Shown here piece by piece: positions 33,980-47,100 of a stretch of DNA of 64,000 bases. Origin of the DNA: Neospora caninum Liverpool (lineage: Eukaryota; Apicomplexa; Conoidasida; Eucoccidiorida; Sarcocystidae). The notes under the pieces are model-generated. The model was given only the letters and a program-made list of their open reading frames with translations, did not search any database and was not told where the DNA came from. A program made the translations under genes and the position numbers. The stretch spans positions 1,116,001-1,180,000 of the forward strand of contig NC_018397.1 of the NCBI RefSeq assembly GCF_000208865.1, written 5' to 3'. Position 1 is the stretch's first letter. Every line of letters starts with the position of its first letter.

Positions 33980-36900
33980 ATGGATGCCGACAATTTCAGG
34001 AAGCTCACAGCGATCCTGGACGTCCTGGATCGCTACAAAAAGTCTTTGACGGCGGCTTCCTTCCAGGGCGCCTCTGGGGATAGGTCCCGCAGCAGACGGA
34101 TCTCGCGGTCGCCGAGTGTCCGAAGCGCCCGCTCCGGGAGTTGGATGCCAGCGCGCTCCGTCTTCGTCGGAGGCGGCTCGACCTTGAAATATCACGGTAA
34201 GGCTCTTCGCCTTCTGGATGCGATGGTCTTACACGGCAGAGCAAAACGTTCACCACCGACGCATTTTCTCGGCAAAACGTGCCAGGTGGTGCTTTCTTGT
34301 GCTGACACCGAGGGGCGCCGCGACAGCTTGTCGCAAAATCCGCGCTCCCACCACGCTTTTCCAGGGCCCAATTCGGTGCCTGAGAGATTCGTTGACGACT
34401 CGCGTTGTGTGGACTCGATGGGCCGTCTCCCGACAACTCTGTAGGCGTACGGTGCCGGGGAATCCTCAGTCGACTGGCAACTTGGAAGCTGTATCCAGAT
34501 GACATAGCGGCGCCTTTCCACTGTGCGAAACGGCCAACTTCTGCTAGCCTCCTGCCTCAGACTGGCGCCTGGGACTGCGCACTCCAGGCGCGTTTCCTAA
34601 CGCGAATGGAGAATGGGTGGAGAGCCCGACTCAGAGTCGACTTTGAAGGCACGTGCGCACACAGAGTCCTACCTACCGTCTGCTCTAAGTGACGCGCATC
34701 CGGCGTTTCTGCTGCAGAGACAATTCCCTTTGCCGGAGGCGCTTCAGAACCGTGCTGGCTAGTTTTCTCTCTAAGGAAAGTGGGGAGGAATTGCTCACAT
34801 CTGTCGCTTCATCCCTGTCATGTCCCCACGCTCGCCCGTGCAGCTCGTAGCAAGCAAATAGAAGACTGGCCGGAGACGACGGTCGCCGCTATCCAGCGGA
34901 AAATGACAATACGGCGCACAAAGACTCTCCATGCACGCCGCCAAGCAGCCGCTCGCCTTTCTTGCCCGGAGCTTCCACATCTCCAAAAGCTTCAAGTCGA
35001 TCTGAGAGGTGAGGCAATGCGTTCGACCTCCCGTCGCCCTGGCTGGGGGGGAACGGGTCTTAAAAAAGGATTTATCTGTATCAGGTTGGAAACGGAGTCT
35101 GACCGTTCCTTCGGTGTGAAATCTTTCAAGTGGTCCATATGTGCCGTCAAAGTAGGCTTCAATGAATGTACGTTCTGCGCCGTCTCCGAGACGCATGGAT
35201 TTAAGAAAGGAAGGATCCAGCAAAGAGTTCCAGCTCGTTTCTTCTTTTTAGTTCTTGTACCCGTCACTTCCACACCGAGCTTTCCGGTACCCCGGGGCGC
35301 TTCTTGGGCGAGTCGGCGCGTTCATGGCGAATTTTCTGCTGCTATTGGCCACTAGCCTGTCTGTTGATCTGCGTGTCTGACTAGAGTTGGATTCGCCCCT
35401 GCAAGCGAAGGTAGAAAGCCGTGGCTTGGAGCGCTGGTTCAGCGGGCCGAGAGCAGCCCAGGACGACTCGGAAACACTCGTGAGTTTCGTTCGGCACACG
35501 GAAAGAAAAAAAGGCACCCTCGGCGCAGGTGCACATCTTGAAATGGAGAGAAAGGACCAGCGACGGAGGCGACGGCTGGGGAATCTGTATCTTTGTATAC
35601 GCACATACATGTCCATATATATATATATATATATATATATATGGATCTGGATCTATTCCTTCTTCTTCCGCGCGTTTTTGTATGCTGTAGGACACATTGC
35701 ATGCTGCTTCTCTCACTCGTCTTTTTTGTGGCGCATCTAGCAGGCAAAGAAAGGTACACTTGAGACAAGAGACCGCGCATGTTCCGGCATCTTAAGAGTG
35801 GCCCGACAGGCTTTCGTGGATTTCCTGTGTGCCGACTTTCGTGAGCACGTCTCTTTCCCTCGGTCGTCGATTCACGCGCGTGCGCATCACGGGACCACGC
35901 AGTCTCCGTGCTTCAGCGGAGGCGTTTGTCCACGGTCGCCAGCTGTGTGTGTGTGTGCGTGTGTGTGTGTGTGTGTGTTCTGGACGCAGGAAGCTTTTGA
36001 GGGCGAGGGCATCCGCAAATGGGCTTCCCTGAGTGACGGGGATGTGTCCTTGGAGGTGGACCTGTCGGATGACGACGAATCGGTTCGGCCTGACGTTATC
36101 TTTAGTGGTCAGTCTTTTGCGAGTTCGTCTCCCGTTCTTTTTCCAGAAAAAACTCCGGCACCGGTTGACTGTCCCTTCCCCTGTGCCTGCGCAGAGCCCA
36201 CCTGGCACCCGTGTCAGAAACAAGAAATAGCGAGGCGGGGAACTCGGGGCGTCTCTCTTGGAGCGCTTCGTTTTCCACTTGATTCGTTTTGACTGTTGCG
36301 CCCTGTTGCTTCGCTCAAGCCTGCGCGGTAAAACTGGCATGTTATGCCAGCGGTTGGATGCAGCGTGGTCTCGTGTTCGAATCCAAGTGTACGGTGGCCG
36401 CGTCGTCGAGCAGATCAAGCCCGGGCGAACGCGTGCGCATCTTCACTCGCTGGCGAGGAAGAGACTGGCCCGCTGGGCGCGGCCGTGGTGAAGGATTCGT
36501 TCTTTTCTCGCGTGCCCTCTTTCGCTTCTTCAGATTCAGTCGGGTCGGTGGATTTGAAGAGTCTCGCAGAACTGGAGTTCGATGAAGTCGACTTGGACCA
36601 CATCACGCCCAAGGTCTTGGGACAACTCTTCGACCGCGTCTTGGAGTGTCTGCAACTGGATTTCAGAGATCTCATCGACAAGCTGAAAACGCAGGTGAGT
36701 CTCTCGGCGATCTTGCAAAAAGGGACAAGTCTGGCAGTGCATCCCCCCCCCTCCCCGCGTTTTCGGCCGCGGGGTGGGGCTTCGACAGATCCTGGCGTGG
36801 CTCTCTGGAAGGCCGCGGGAACGTGGCGTTGGCCCCATAAGACAGATCCGACTTTTTCGTAGCGACTCCTCAGAGAATGATCTCGCGGAGAGGCCTTTAG

Positions 36901-39900
36901 GTCCAAGTCGACCTTTTGCGGAGGAAAAGGCACGACGTTGTTCGGCGCCGTTCTGCCTTTTCTTTCAGTGCCCTAGGAACTTCAGGCAGTCTCCGTAGCT
37001 GCGTTGCTTGTTGAATGTTCCTGGCCTTTTTGTTGCAGAACGGACACCTCAAGCAAGACATCATCTCCATGAAGAAGAAGCTGCAAGATGCGGTTCACAC
37101 GAATGATGAGCAGGTGCGCCGGGCGCGAGGTTTGCCACATCAGCTGGTGTGGCTACGAACGCACCGTCCTGTGCCTCCTGAAACTCAGCGAAGCTCTCTT
37201 TCGCCGCTGTCGCTTCTCTTCCGTGCATGTCCTCTCGCGTTTGCTGGTTTCTCGTTTTCGCGGCTCGGAAGTCGTCGCTCTGAAACACTCGCGGTCTGTC
37301 CTGTACGATGTGTCGCACTGGTGCAACTTGGTCTAGCATTCGCCCACTGTGTAAACAGCGCCAGTGTCCCTGGCTGGAACTGCGCCCCGAACTCGGTCCC
37401 TCTTGCTCCCCGACGGCATTCGGCGTTCTCGGGGCAGTCCGAGGCGGCACAGAGTTTGCGTGCACGTGTGTCCGGGCGCCACCAGCACACAGAGATTTTC
37501 CATTCCAGGTCTTTGCTCGGGACTGAAGCCTCGGAAGCAACGGACTGTCTTCCTCGCCAGATTATCAAACGGTCCCACTTGGCGCAGGCCGCGGTGGACA
37601 GTGGGACGATGGGTTGCAGCTTCCTGTCTTGGATTTTCTCCTCGCTTTACGGTTCGGGACGCGTCAGCCGTTATCGGTATGCGAATGGAGATTTAAGGAT
37701 TCGGATGACGCCTGCGGCCTTTGGGGACCCAGGCGACGGCCGCGCGTTCGGGAAAGCCTTTTTTATTGGGCATGGCCTGCCTGCAGGGGCGTGTCGCGGA
37801 TCGTTTCATGCTCCTTCAGAGCTCATCCTTTTCCTCGTTCAGGTCCAAGAGTTGAAGGACATGACGGAGCGCGTGGCGGATCTGCGGGCAGAGACGCGGG
37901 AACTCACCAGACAGCTCAGGCTGATGGAGTCGCAGCTCAAGAAATACGCTGTGAGTTTCCGGGAGGTTGCGCTCACACGCACGATTTTCGCGGCTTGGTT
38001 TTTCACGAGGTGCTACGGAGGGGTCGAGAGGACAGACGCTGCGAGCAGCAGCACCAGTCAGGGTCGTTCGAAAAAGAGCGAGAGAAACGAAGATTGGGAG
38101 AGCCAACAGCGCGAGATGTATCATTAGAAATACGGGTAATCGCGTCTTTATGTCTTCAACGGTGCATAGCTCGTCGTGTCGAGCAGGGAGGTGTCGAGTT
38201 TCGTGACGTGCCTCCTGCGTGCAAGAGGAAACACGTGCTAGGGCCCTTCCGGTTGTTTGCAGAAGTCGCCTGTCGGTGAGTCGTGCTGCCCTACGCGTCG
38301 AGGAAGCGTTTACCCTCGCGGGTTTTTTCCTCAGGTGGAAGACTGCTGTGGCTACGCTCCGTCCATTCCTCTCTCGCCCTTTTTTGCGCTGCGTGTGCCC
38401 CGTGCAGGAGCAGGACCGCGAGATTCAGGCACTGGTCCGTGAGAAGTTGGCTTGGGAAGCTGAGCGCCAGCAGCTCAGCGCCCAGATCCAAAAGCTGACG
38501 CAGGAGCTCGGGACCCGAGACGACGGGACGCGTCTTTTGCAGCTCCTCGGGGACTTTGACCGCGTTGAGGCGCTGAATCAGGAGAAGGAAGAGCAGCTGA
38601 AGACGCTGGCGAAGCATCTGGAGGCGAAGGACCGCGAGATCGAGTCTCTCAACTTGAACTTGTCGATGAAGCAGACGGCCGCGGCGGCGCCTCGTCGTGA
38701 CCCTCGAAGCAGCATTTTGTCGCCGCGCGTCTCCCTCGAGTTCTACTCCGGCACTCTTCCACGCCGCACGACGATGGCGCGTCGGCACCTCGTAGAGTCG
38801 AGGAGCTCGGTCCCTTTGGTGGGGGCTTCCCTCGCGGGCGAGCTCCGGCAAGCAGCGCAAGAGACTGAGGAGAAGCCAGCCGTCACTGTTGAGGAGTGAG
38901 TCGCGGACGAAAACGCAGTCCTTGTGTTAGCGGAAGGCGCGCGCCTTGGCGCATTTTTCGCGCGCCGACAGTGTTGTGCCCGTGTCGACGCTGACTTGGG
39001 CGAGACTCCGGCAGTGCACGGTGGCTGCCTCTCCAGTGCTACCGAGTCCTACAGTGCTGTGACGGTGGGGCCAGGAGAAGGAAAAACTGGTCCCCGATGG
39101 GCAAAGAACTGCGCGGGTTTTGTATGCGCCGTCCGTCAGCCCCCCGCTGGGGAGGCTCAGTCAAAAGGCCCGACTGAGAACGCGCTTTTCTTCGACTCCT
39201 GCTCTCTCCAGATACGCACAGAGACTGGAGCTTGCGCGGCGCAAGCTCGACCAGGCGATGGCAGAGCTGGAGACGGCGAGTCACGTGAACGAGACTCTCC
39301 GGGAAAAAGTCACTCGTCTTCAAGGGGAACTGGACGAGACGACAAAGACGGTGGAGGATCTCACCAAAGAAGTTAAAGTGCGTCACCGGGAGGGGCTCAC
39401 TCGCCTCCAGAAGGGGGTGTTCGCCCCAAGCGTTCTCGAGAGTGGCGACGTTTCTCGGAAGGCGCGTGTTTCGAAGTCGAGAGAGCGGGGCTGGGCGAGT
39501 ACGCGCCCGTGGAAGATAGGCATCATTTTCACTCGGGATCCAGACTCAAGCGTGTTCGTCTAAGCAAAAGGTTTGTTTGGGGCTAACGCCCAGCTTATCT
39601 AGGAAACGAAGGCGCGTTTCCGTCTCCAAAAAATAGGGACTCCAGTTATCAACAGGCCGGCTTCTCACCAAGAGGCAGCAAACCGTTTCGAACCCGGTCG
39701 CGTCCCAGAGGATATCGGTTTTGGTCTCAAATTCTGAAAACAGGAGTCCCCATAACGAGACAAACAGGGAAAACATGTGTCACACGACTGCTGCCTCAGA
39801 GCCATCGGAGTGTATATACAGCCAGTGCCACAGACTTCACAGACCTTTCTCGTTCGCTGATCTGCTCTCTGAGTCTTGCCTCTTGCCGCTGTGTTCTCTG

Positions 39901-42900
39901 CAGGAGAAGGAGGAGCTGCTGAACAGTGCCGAGGAGAAGCTTCGCGAGCAGACTTCGCTCCTACATGCCACTGACCTCAAACTTTTCAACGCCGAAGAGG
40001 GAAGCCGAAACAAGGAGGCGCAGTTGGACAGGCTCCGAGCAGACCTCGCTGCAGTTCGGGTGCGTTCTGTTCACTGGTTTCTCTTCGCGCGGTAAACACG
40101 AACGGAGTCTTCGATGTTTGTTGCATTCCTAGCAAGTCGCGCTAGTGCAGACGGTCGTCCATCCAGCAGCCACTGAGGCGCTGCAAATTGCCACGGCGTT
40201 TCTTTCAGATGCCTTTTTTCCTAGCGAATGTCGAAAGGTTGCGCTTCTCTCCTGGTGCGTGTTTTCTGTACAGGGAGAACTCGACGCCGCGCTCAAGCAG
40301 AGCCAGGGAGACACGGTAGGAGCGTTGAACGACTGCCAGCAAACACGCGAGAAACTCTGGAAGTGCAGGCAGCGAAGGCCAACCGGAAGTTCGTGAGCCT
40401 GTGATGACGGTGGTATTTCACATCGCATGCAGGATATGGACGGCTTGTGGTGCAGTCTCGTATGTGCGTTTCTGGTCTCGGAACAAAACGGGGAAAGGGT
40501 CGAATGGACGCTCGAGAGGCTGTGCGTCGTAGAACGTTGTGAGAGGAGAACGACGAAGAGAGACACATGAACGTGTGTCTCTTCCCATGCGCCAATCAGT
40601 AGCTAGGTGTGAGGCGATGAGAGTTTGCATGCGGCATTTGGAACGCGTCTCGCAGGCTTTTTCACCGTGGTTTTTCGAACCCCTTCTCTGCATTTTTACC
40701 GTGCCGCACCCAGGCTCTGCTAGAGCAGGTGGGCCGTCAGGTCGAGCAGATCAAGAGGCTGGAGAAGGAAGTCGCCGAGCTGCGCGAGCAGTTGAGCGAT
40801 AGCACGGCCAAGAACGAGACTTCAAGCGCTGATGCTGAGTACGCCGACCAGAGAACATCCGATTTCAAGAAGGCTAGGAAATGTCTAGACACTGCACACG
40901 CTCGACACCGTGGCACCGGCGCCTGTCACTGCATCTCTCACGCGATCGCATCTCTTGCATGACTGTGCGGAATCGACAGTTCACTGCGGCGACAGGCCTT
41001 GGAAAGAAATCCACTTGCTTAGAAGCGTGCGCGGCGTTTCCAGGGACTCGGATGCGCGGAAGGGGTTTTCCGGGGCATGCAGTCGCGTGTGTCTCTCTCT
41101 CACGAGCGCGTCAGCCACCGCCACATCAGGCTTAATGCACTCAGGCAACGTTGTCGCTCGGGAGGGACACGTTCCTTCAAAGGATGTGCCACACTGGGGT
41201 GCGTGATGAGGTCATGTCACTCAGTCGCGTCTCCTGGACATGCGAAAAGACCCTTCGAACTTGGCAGGCTTTCCCTCGTGAAGCACTGCCCAGGAGATCC
41301 ACGGTCGCCTCATCCTTTTTTCTCGCATTCGTGTCACCTGCTTCCAGGAGGCTCAAGAAGCTGTTAGCGGAAGAGACAGGGAAAGCGGGAGAGGGCGACC
41401 TTGCTTGGCGTGCACGTCTCGCGGACGTGGAGGCGGAGGTGCGTTTTCAGCTCGGTGGACAGGCAGCTTCGCCAAAACTGTTCGACTCCTCGCCGCTTCC
41501 CCCCCTCGCGATGGTCTGGTTTCCGGGGAAGTTCCGGCGCGCCAGGTGTTTTTGCCTGTCTCTTCACGTCCCACCTTTGAACGCACGTGTGTGCCACTCG
41601 GATGCGTTCTTGTTTTGCAATGACGGCTCCACCTGCTGTGTCGCCGTCTCTTTCTGTCTATTTCGTTTCGCACTCCCTTTTTTGCTCTTTTTCCAAACTG
41701 GTTTTACGCGCTAGCAATTTCCCCGTTCCGCTTCTGTCCACCTCATTTGTTTCCGCAAGCTTCGCGCGAGTTTCGAGTTCGTCTCGCACCATCCTTTCTC
41801 TGGTTCACCTGCGACCTTCCCCGTTTCGCTGCTTGAGCCTGTTCAGCTAGAGGCAGAGAGCCGCAGGGCGCTCCGAGCCGAAGAGTTGGAGCAACAAGTG
41901 AAGGATCTCGAAGAAGAGCTGACTGTGCTTCGGCGCACGGGGGCGGAGATGGAGGAGAAGTTGAAGCATGAAATCGAGATCCTCCGTGCCCACATGGATG
42001 AGCAGAAGGCAACGTTTGCTCGGGCCGAAAAAGAGTTGCAGGACCAACGTAACGCGGCCGAAAACGAGAAGGCGGACCTTGCCAGGCGCCTCGCCTGTAT
42101 CAACGAGGAGTTGCAGCGCCTTCAAAGGGCGGAACAGCTAGCGCTAGCACTCGAAGCGGAGCCCGCCACGTTTGCCGACTCGCCTTCTCAGGAGGAGTCA
42201 CAGAAAGTGCGCGATCTTCTGGAGAAGCATTCTTTAGATCTGGAGCGTCTCCGGCAGTCGATCACCGAACTGTCCGAGACCAAGCAGTCGCTGGAGTCGG
42301 AACAGAGTGTCTTGGACAAGAAGTTGAGCACGTTTAAACAGGATCTCGGAGAAGTCCAGGCGCTGTACCAAGACATGCACAGCAAGCTTGACGCTGCGCT
42401 CCGTGGCAAGGAGGACGAACTCGCGATTCTGATCGCCGCGTGCAACCAAATGGAAAAGAACGTGGCTGCGAAACTGGAACAGATGCGAAAAGAGCTCCGT
42501 GAGGAGTCGGAGAAAGAACTGGAGAGGGGGCGGCTGATATGGCTCTCCAACCGTCTACAGGAAAGTGTGCACCAGTTGAAGCGAGACAATGCCGCACTAC
42601 AAGCCCAGCTGGAAGCGGCTGAGCAGGGAGGCATCTGCCCTGAAGACAGGAAGCGCCTCGAAGCGTTGGAAGAAGAAAACCGCGCCTTGACCAGTCAGCT
42701 TGCCGACCAGCAGTCCGCAGCCTTGAGGGGAGCCGCACTCGAAGAGGAGGCGGCCGCGCTTCAGTCTCTCAAGGAGGAGCACGGCCCACTCCTGCACCAG
42801 GTGGAGACTCTCCGCGGGCGGAATGCGGATCTCGAGGCGCTAGTCGTGGCCGCCAAGGGCGACGGCACGGCGGAGATCGAGCGCCTTCAGCAGAGCTGCC

Positions 42901-44141
42901 GGCAGTTGGCTGCTCAACTTAAACAGCTGGAAGAAGCGGACTCGAAGGCGCGACAAGCGCATGCAGAGAACCAGGCGCTTCTCGAGCGGTGCGCACACCT
43001 CGAAACCCAGTTGAACAGGACGTCAGACAGGCTCGGGGCCTCCGAGGCTGCCACAGAAGTCTGGCAAGGGAAGTACCAGCGGTCGGCAGCTGAGAACGAG
43101 AAACTCCAGGTGCGTGATGCCGTGCTGGGAAGTTGAGGGACCAACGAGAGGGTCGACTGCCACCGTGCAGGCCACGAATTCTGTCGTGGATCTGCCGCGC
43201 ATTTTCCTTCGTTCCGCGCCCGCCGCGTATACCTTTTTCGAGATTCCCAGTGCCTCATTCTCTGTGGACACGGCCGTTTGCCTTGTTCCTTGCGTCTGTG
43301 TGGCCGCTGCCCGTTCCACAGAGAAAGCTGGCGCTCTTAACAGAGCAGCACGGGCTGTTGATGAGTCGTGCAGCGGAGCACCAGAAACTGTCGTCGCTGA
43401 TGGAGCATGTGTCGAAAGAGCTTCTCCAGATCCGCGGCGACATGGCAAAGATCAAGGACCTAGGAACCAAAATCCAGGATACACCTGCCACAACTGTGTT
43501 TAACGTCGGCTACCCTGAGAACGTCATTCCCATGGTCAGCGTCCACGGGGATCACAAGAAGGAGCAAACGGTAAACATCTCAGGTAAGGCGGCCTCGGCT
43601 CTTTTTATCTCTCACTCGTCCTTGCGTGTTAAAAAACCCAGCACGGTTTTGACGGAGGCGGCTGCAACCGTAAAGTGTGTGTCGCGGGTTGGCCGCGTCA
43701 AGGCTGGGCAGCTTTCTCAGCTCAGCGTCCTCGATGAACGGGTGGAGTTTTGGTCTCGCCTAAAGGCATGCACTGCGGTAGGCCTCTGCACACACGTTCG
43801 CGGCGGACAGGGGTGCCTTCTCTCCACCCTCGTGCATTTTTTCGAATTTTCCTCTGCTCTCAGGCGTGTACGATCTGCGCATGGCGGCTGGTCAGTACGC
43901 AACTTTCTCGACGACCGCGGGCAGTCGCGCAGCCACGCCTCTACGCAGGAACTGCGCGTCCTCGCTGCTGAGCAGTCTACGTGATGGAATCTCCAGCGGC
44001 AACTGCTGCTCCAGTGACGTCGAGAGTCGCATGGCTTCCGCGATTGGAAACGGCATAACTTACGTCTTTCCGTCCTCTCGCCGCGCCCCGGCGTCATGTA
44101 CAACGCCAGTGAGCAGTTCGTTGTTCGACAAAAAAGTGTAA
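33980..44141 (+). CDS. Large unrecognised coiled-coil protein, 16 exons
   Basis: Exons 33980-34196, 34844-35008, 35385-35479, 35990-36107, 36534-36694, 37039-37113, 37843-37950, 38408-38895, 39212-39377, 39904-40059, 40274-40315, 40714-40838, 41348-41438, 41847-43109, 43322-43583 and 43864-44141 join in phase to 1269 aa. All borders are GT-AG and every junction phase agrees. Residues about 1-75 include a short helix and an Arg/Ser-rich stretch. An acidic patch (LEVDLSDDDESV) and a Leu-rich segment (HITPKVLGQLFDRVLE) precede heptad-type coiled coil from about residue 235 to 1150. Large exon 14 alone encodes 421 residues of near-continuous coil rich in Glu, Leu, Gln, Lys and Ala. A Ser-rich, non-coiled tail of about 115 residues ends the protein. 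The architecture suggests a structural protein of the centrosome, conoid or cytoskeleton, but I recognise no named family. Start: AAAATGG context at 33980. The 42-bp exon 11 is the least certain. Confidence 0.78.
35615..35642. repeat. AT dinucleotide microsatellite in a coiled-coil gene intron
   Basis: Fourteen AT units lie in intron 3 of the coiled-coil gene. The run is flanked by CC and GG, making the locus locally self-complementary. Confidence 0.9.
35944..35978 (+). repeat. TG dinucleotide microsatellite abutting a splice acceptor
   Basis: About 17 TG units, with one internal C interruption, end 11 bases before the inferred acceptor at 35989/35990 of exon 4. The run occupies the place of the polypyrimidine tract. 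Confidence 0.9.
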
Positions 44142-47100
44142 GTTACCGTAAAAAGCCTGGGTGCCCGTTTAGGGTTTAGGGTTAGGGTTTGGGGTAGCTT
44201 GCGACTTCACAACCTTGCGGCGATGTGCGGTTGCGGGTTAAAGTGCACGTTTTACCCTCCCGAAAGTCGATATCGAATTTCAGCGGTAGGAGGTCGACAG
44301 TCTTCTCTGCTGATTACGGACGGAGTCAGTTCTTCACAACCCCTCGCGATTCCTGCGAGGAAATGATGTCGCGTGAGTTGCGCGACGTAAGCCTTATCGA
44401 TAGTATAACGCATCGCAAGTCCTACGGCACAAGCGAGTGAACTGGTTAGCGCCTGCCTGGATAAACAGAGGAGTTTCACGGCGTCTTTCCTTGGGTTGCG
44501 TTGAAGAGGAGATGTGAAAGTGTTTTTTCGACCTGGACTGTGCTGGGTTTCCCTTGCTCTTCGTAGATCAAACCCCTCGACAGTCTTGCGAGTCAGGACC
44601 GGCATTGAGACACCGTCAGCGGAACAGTTCTTCCCCATGTCCCCGGAAAGCGACCCGCGCCCGGATTTCCATCCCCTCTTGCCCTCTGTCCCGTGGTATC
44701 CCCCCCCGTAGAGGCCGAATCTGTCGGAGGCGTTTCGTTTGAGCGGCCTGGCTTCAGTTTGTGATTCCTGAATGCGATGTGGCATACTCAGAGAAATCAC
44801 GCTTTCTCTGTGAACATAGCGTCGACGGGGACAAACACTTGCTCACTTTTGTTGGTTTTCCGCACATTTGTGTTCTATGGAAATTGCACAGTCTTCAATT
44901 CCGAACGAGCACTATTTCAAGGAAACACGGGTTGCTTTTTTATTTGTGTTCGCCATGTGCAGCATGCTGCCGTGTTCCCTTCTACACGCGTATTAGGCGA
45001 ATCCCGAAGGTTGGTCTTTTTCAACAACCTCGGCATGTCATGTTTTTTGAATCGACTGCGGTCGTACGGAGTACCTCCGTCGTTGCATCGTCACATTTTT
45101 CGAGAGCCGCAATGCTGGCGGAACGTGTGGCCACTATGTAGGTGATGAATACTCCGTCTCTAATTCGTTAACATTGAATCTGCACACCCATAGTGATGCC
45201 CGTGCTAGAGATGTGATGCAATTTGGGGGATGAGGTTGAAGCAGGTTTCTCTCTGCGAGCGCGCATCTCGATCCGAGGCACTGCTGGGTCTGGAATACCC
45301 CGAGAGCGCTGCAAATAGCAGGAGTTCAAGCGATGTGATTGTCGAGGGACAAGCTGTTAAGAAAATGGGCACTTTCGGATCTGCGTCGATGCTCTGTGGT
45401 TCTTCAGCAGTGTGACCTGACAGGGTCGTGCTCCTGTCGGCCAAAGCTACTGTTTTGTTGGTGCTCACTGCGGCAGCTGTATCCTCGTGCGTTGACAGAA
45501 TTTCCTGGGTTGCGTTGTTCTGCAATGAAATACACGTTTTAAAGGGGCTATCGGAAAGCCCCTAGAAACTGAACACCGCGACAACTGGGAACCCACTATT
45601 GAAAAGACTCAGCTTCACCGATGCGCGCCCGCACGACCCTCCGTCGGACTCCCCGGAAAAACTCGTGAAGTCCACGGGCGGCAGAGGGTCGCGCGCTGTG
45701 CGTGACGTTCATCTGGAATTGGTTGCATCCTGGCATCTTGCTATTCTGACCAGAAACAGCGTTGCCAGGCAACAAATTCGAGGAGAGGCTTCCGTCCTCG
45801 TGGTCTTCCTCGCAGTGGGGTCAGTGCTTCAGAGCAGCAGGCTAGCAGGCTGAAACGGGTGACACAACTGGAGAGCACGACAGGACCGGGGGTGCTCGGG
45901 AGCCCGGTGCTGAGCTGAAGGCATGTAATAGTTCGTTGCTGGCCAAAGAGAGGGGGAAGTGCTAACAGTATGCCCGCGTAAGGCAACAGTCTATACTGCA
46001 GTGAGAGCCGAGGTTAGCACGGCACACTTTCTGGGTACTGCGCAACTTAATTCGCTTTGAATATCGTCACCTGGCGGGTTTCCGAACGAAAGACACAACA
46101 CGCGTACGCCCAGCCTGGTACATGCCACCGGAGACCATGCGGAAATTGTCCGTTCCGTGTGAAGTACTTTGGACTCAGGAACACTCTCCTAGAACCAGAC
46201 CTTCTCAGGGTAGACGAGGTGGGTAGCGACGGCACAGTTCCCCCAGCCTTGCTAGAAATGCGTTCTGTTTAGAAATGAATGGTGCTCGTCGACCCATGTA
46301 GAGTCATCGCGTTAACTGAAGTGTAGAGCAGACACATGTTCCACTGCCGAAAGTGTGAAGCGGCCCAGCAAGACGCTGCGGCCACAGCAAGCGGCACTAA
46401 CGTCGCTCGTGTCTCTCCAGTCGTAACGTTCCCTCGAATCACAAGCTGTGATGCTCCTACCCGTACTTCCTATGTTTTCCCAGTGTGGCTTTCTGCAATA
46501 GAAAGCCACGAATTTTTTATGTCCAGACGGCGGAGGGACCGGCAGAGTGTCGGTGTAGGGGTTTGCTATGGTGCAAACGCCCCCTGACTACAAGACAATC
46601 CGAGAAAAGTGAGGCCTGCTGAACGGCACAGCGCGTTATGTCGGGATCTATCTCTGTCTTGCGGAAAAAACCTTTTCCAGATTCACGTCGCTTGCCCGCT
46701 AGCGCCCACAACCCAGGCGACGCTTTTGGAGGACGTCCCATATCCTGCGAACACAGAGCGCAGGAATCATGAGTCTAGGTAGGGCGAGGCACTTGATGAA
46801 TGATACCAGACATGCGACGGACTTTTCCGGACATTCGGGTACCACGGGGGCGTGCCTGAGCATTGAAAAAAGCATTTGCCTCGAACTTCCCAGGACAGCA
46901 CTGAGTGTTTCTGCGCGAGAGGACGAGTCAGCTTTCTCCTGGATTCGTGAGTCATGGCCAGAGGCGGGAACCTCCGTCCCCTGAGAGCAAACCGAGCGTA
47001 GTTCCATTTTACCCTCGGACGACTCTCCGCTGCAAGATCGGACCTGCCGCGCGCGGCAGCCGCATTTCGTGACTCACGCAAAGACGGTCCGTCTCGCAGA

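Noticed and set aside
36365..36392. tRNA-like T-loop (GTTCGAATCC)
   Set aside because: The flanking bases do not form a five-pair T stem, no A or B box with proper spacing is present, and the site lies in an intron of the coiled-coil gene.
44168..44194. Chromosome end
   Set aside because: The tract is only 27 bases and is followed by almost 20 kb of normal genes such as Rab6, COX2B and RPL27A.
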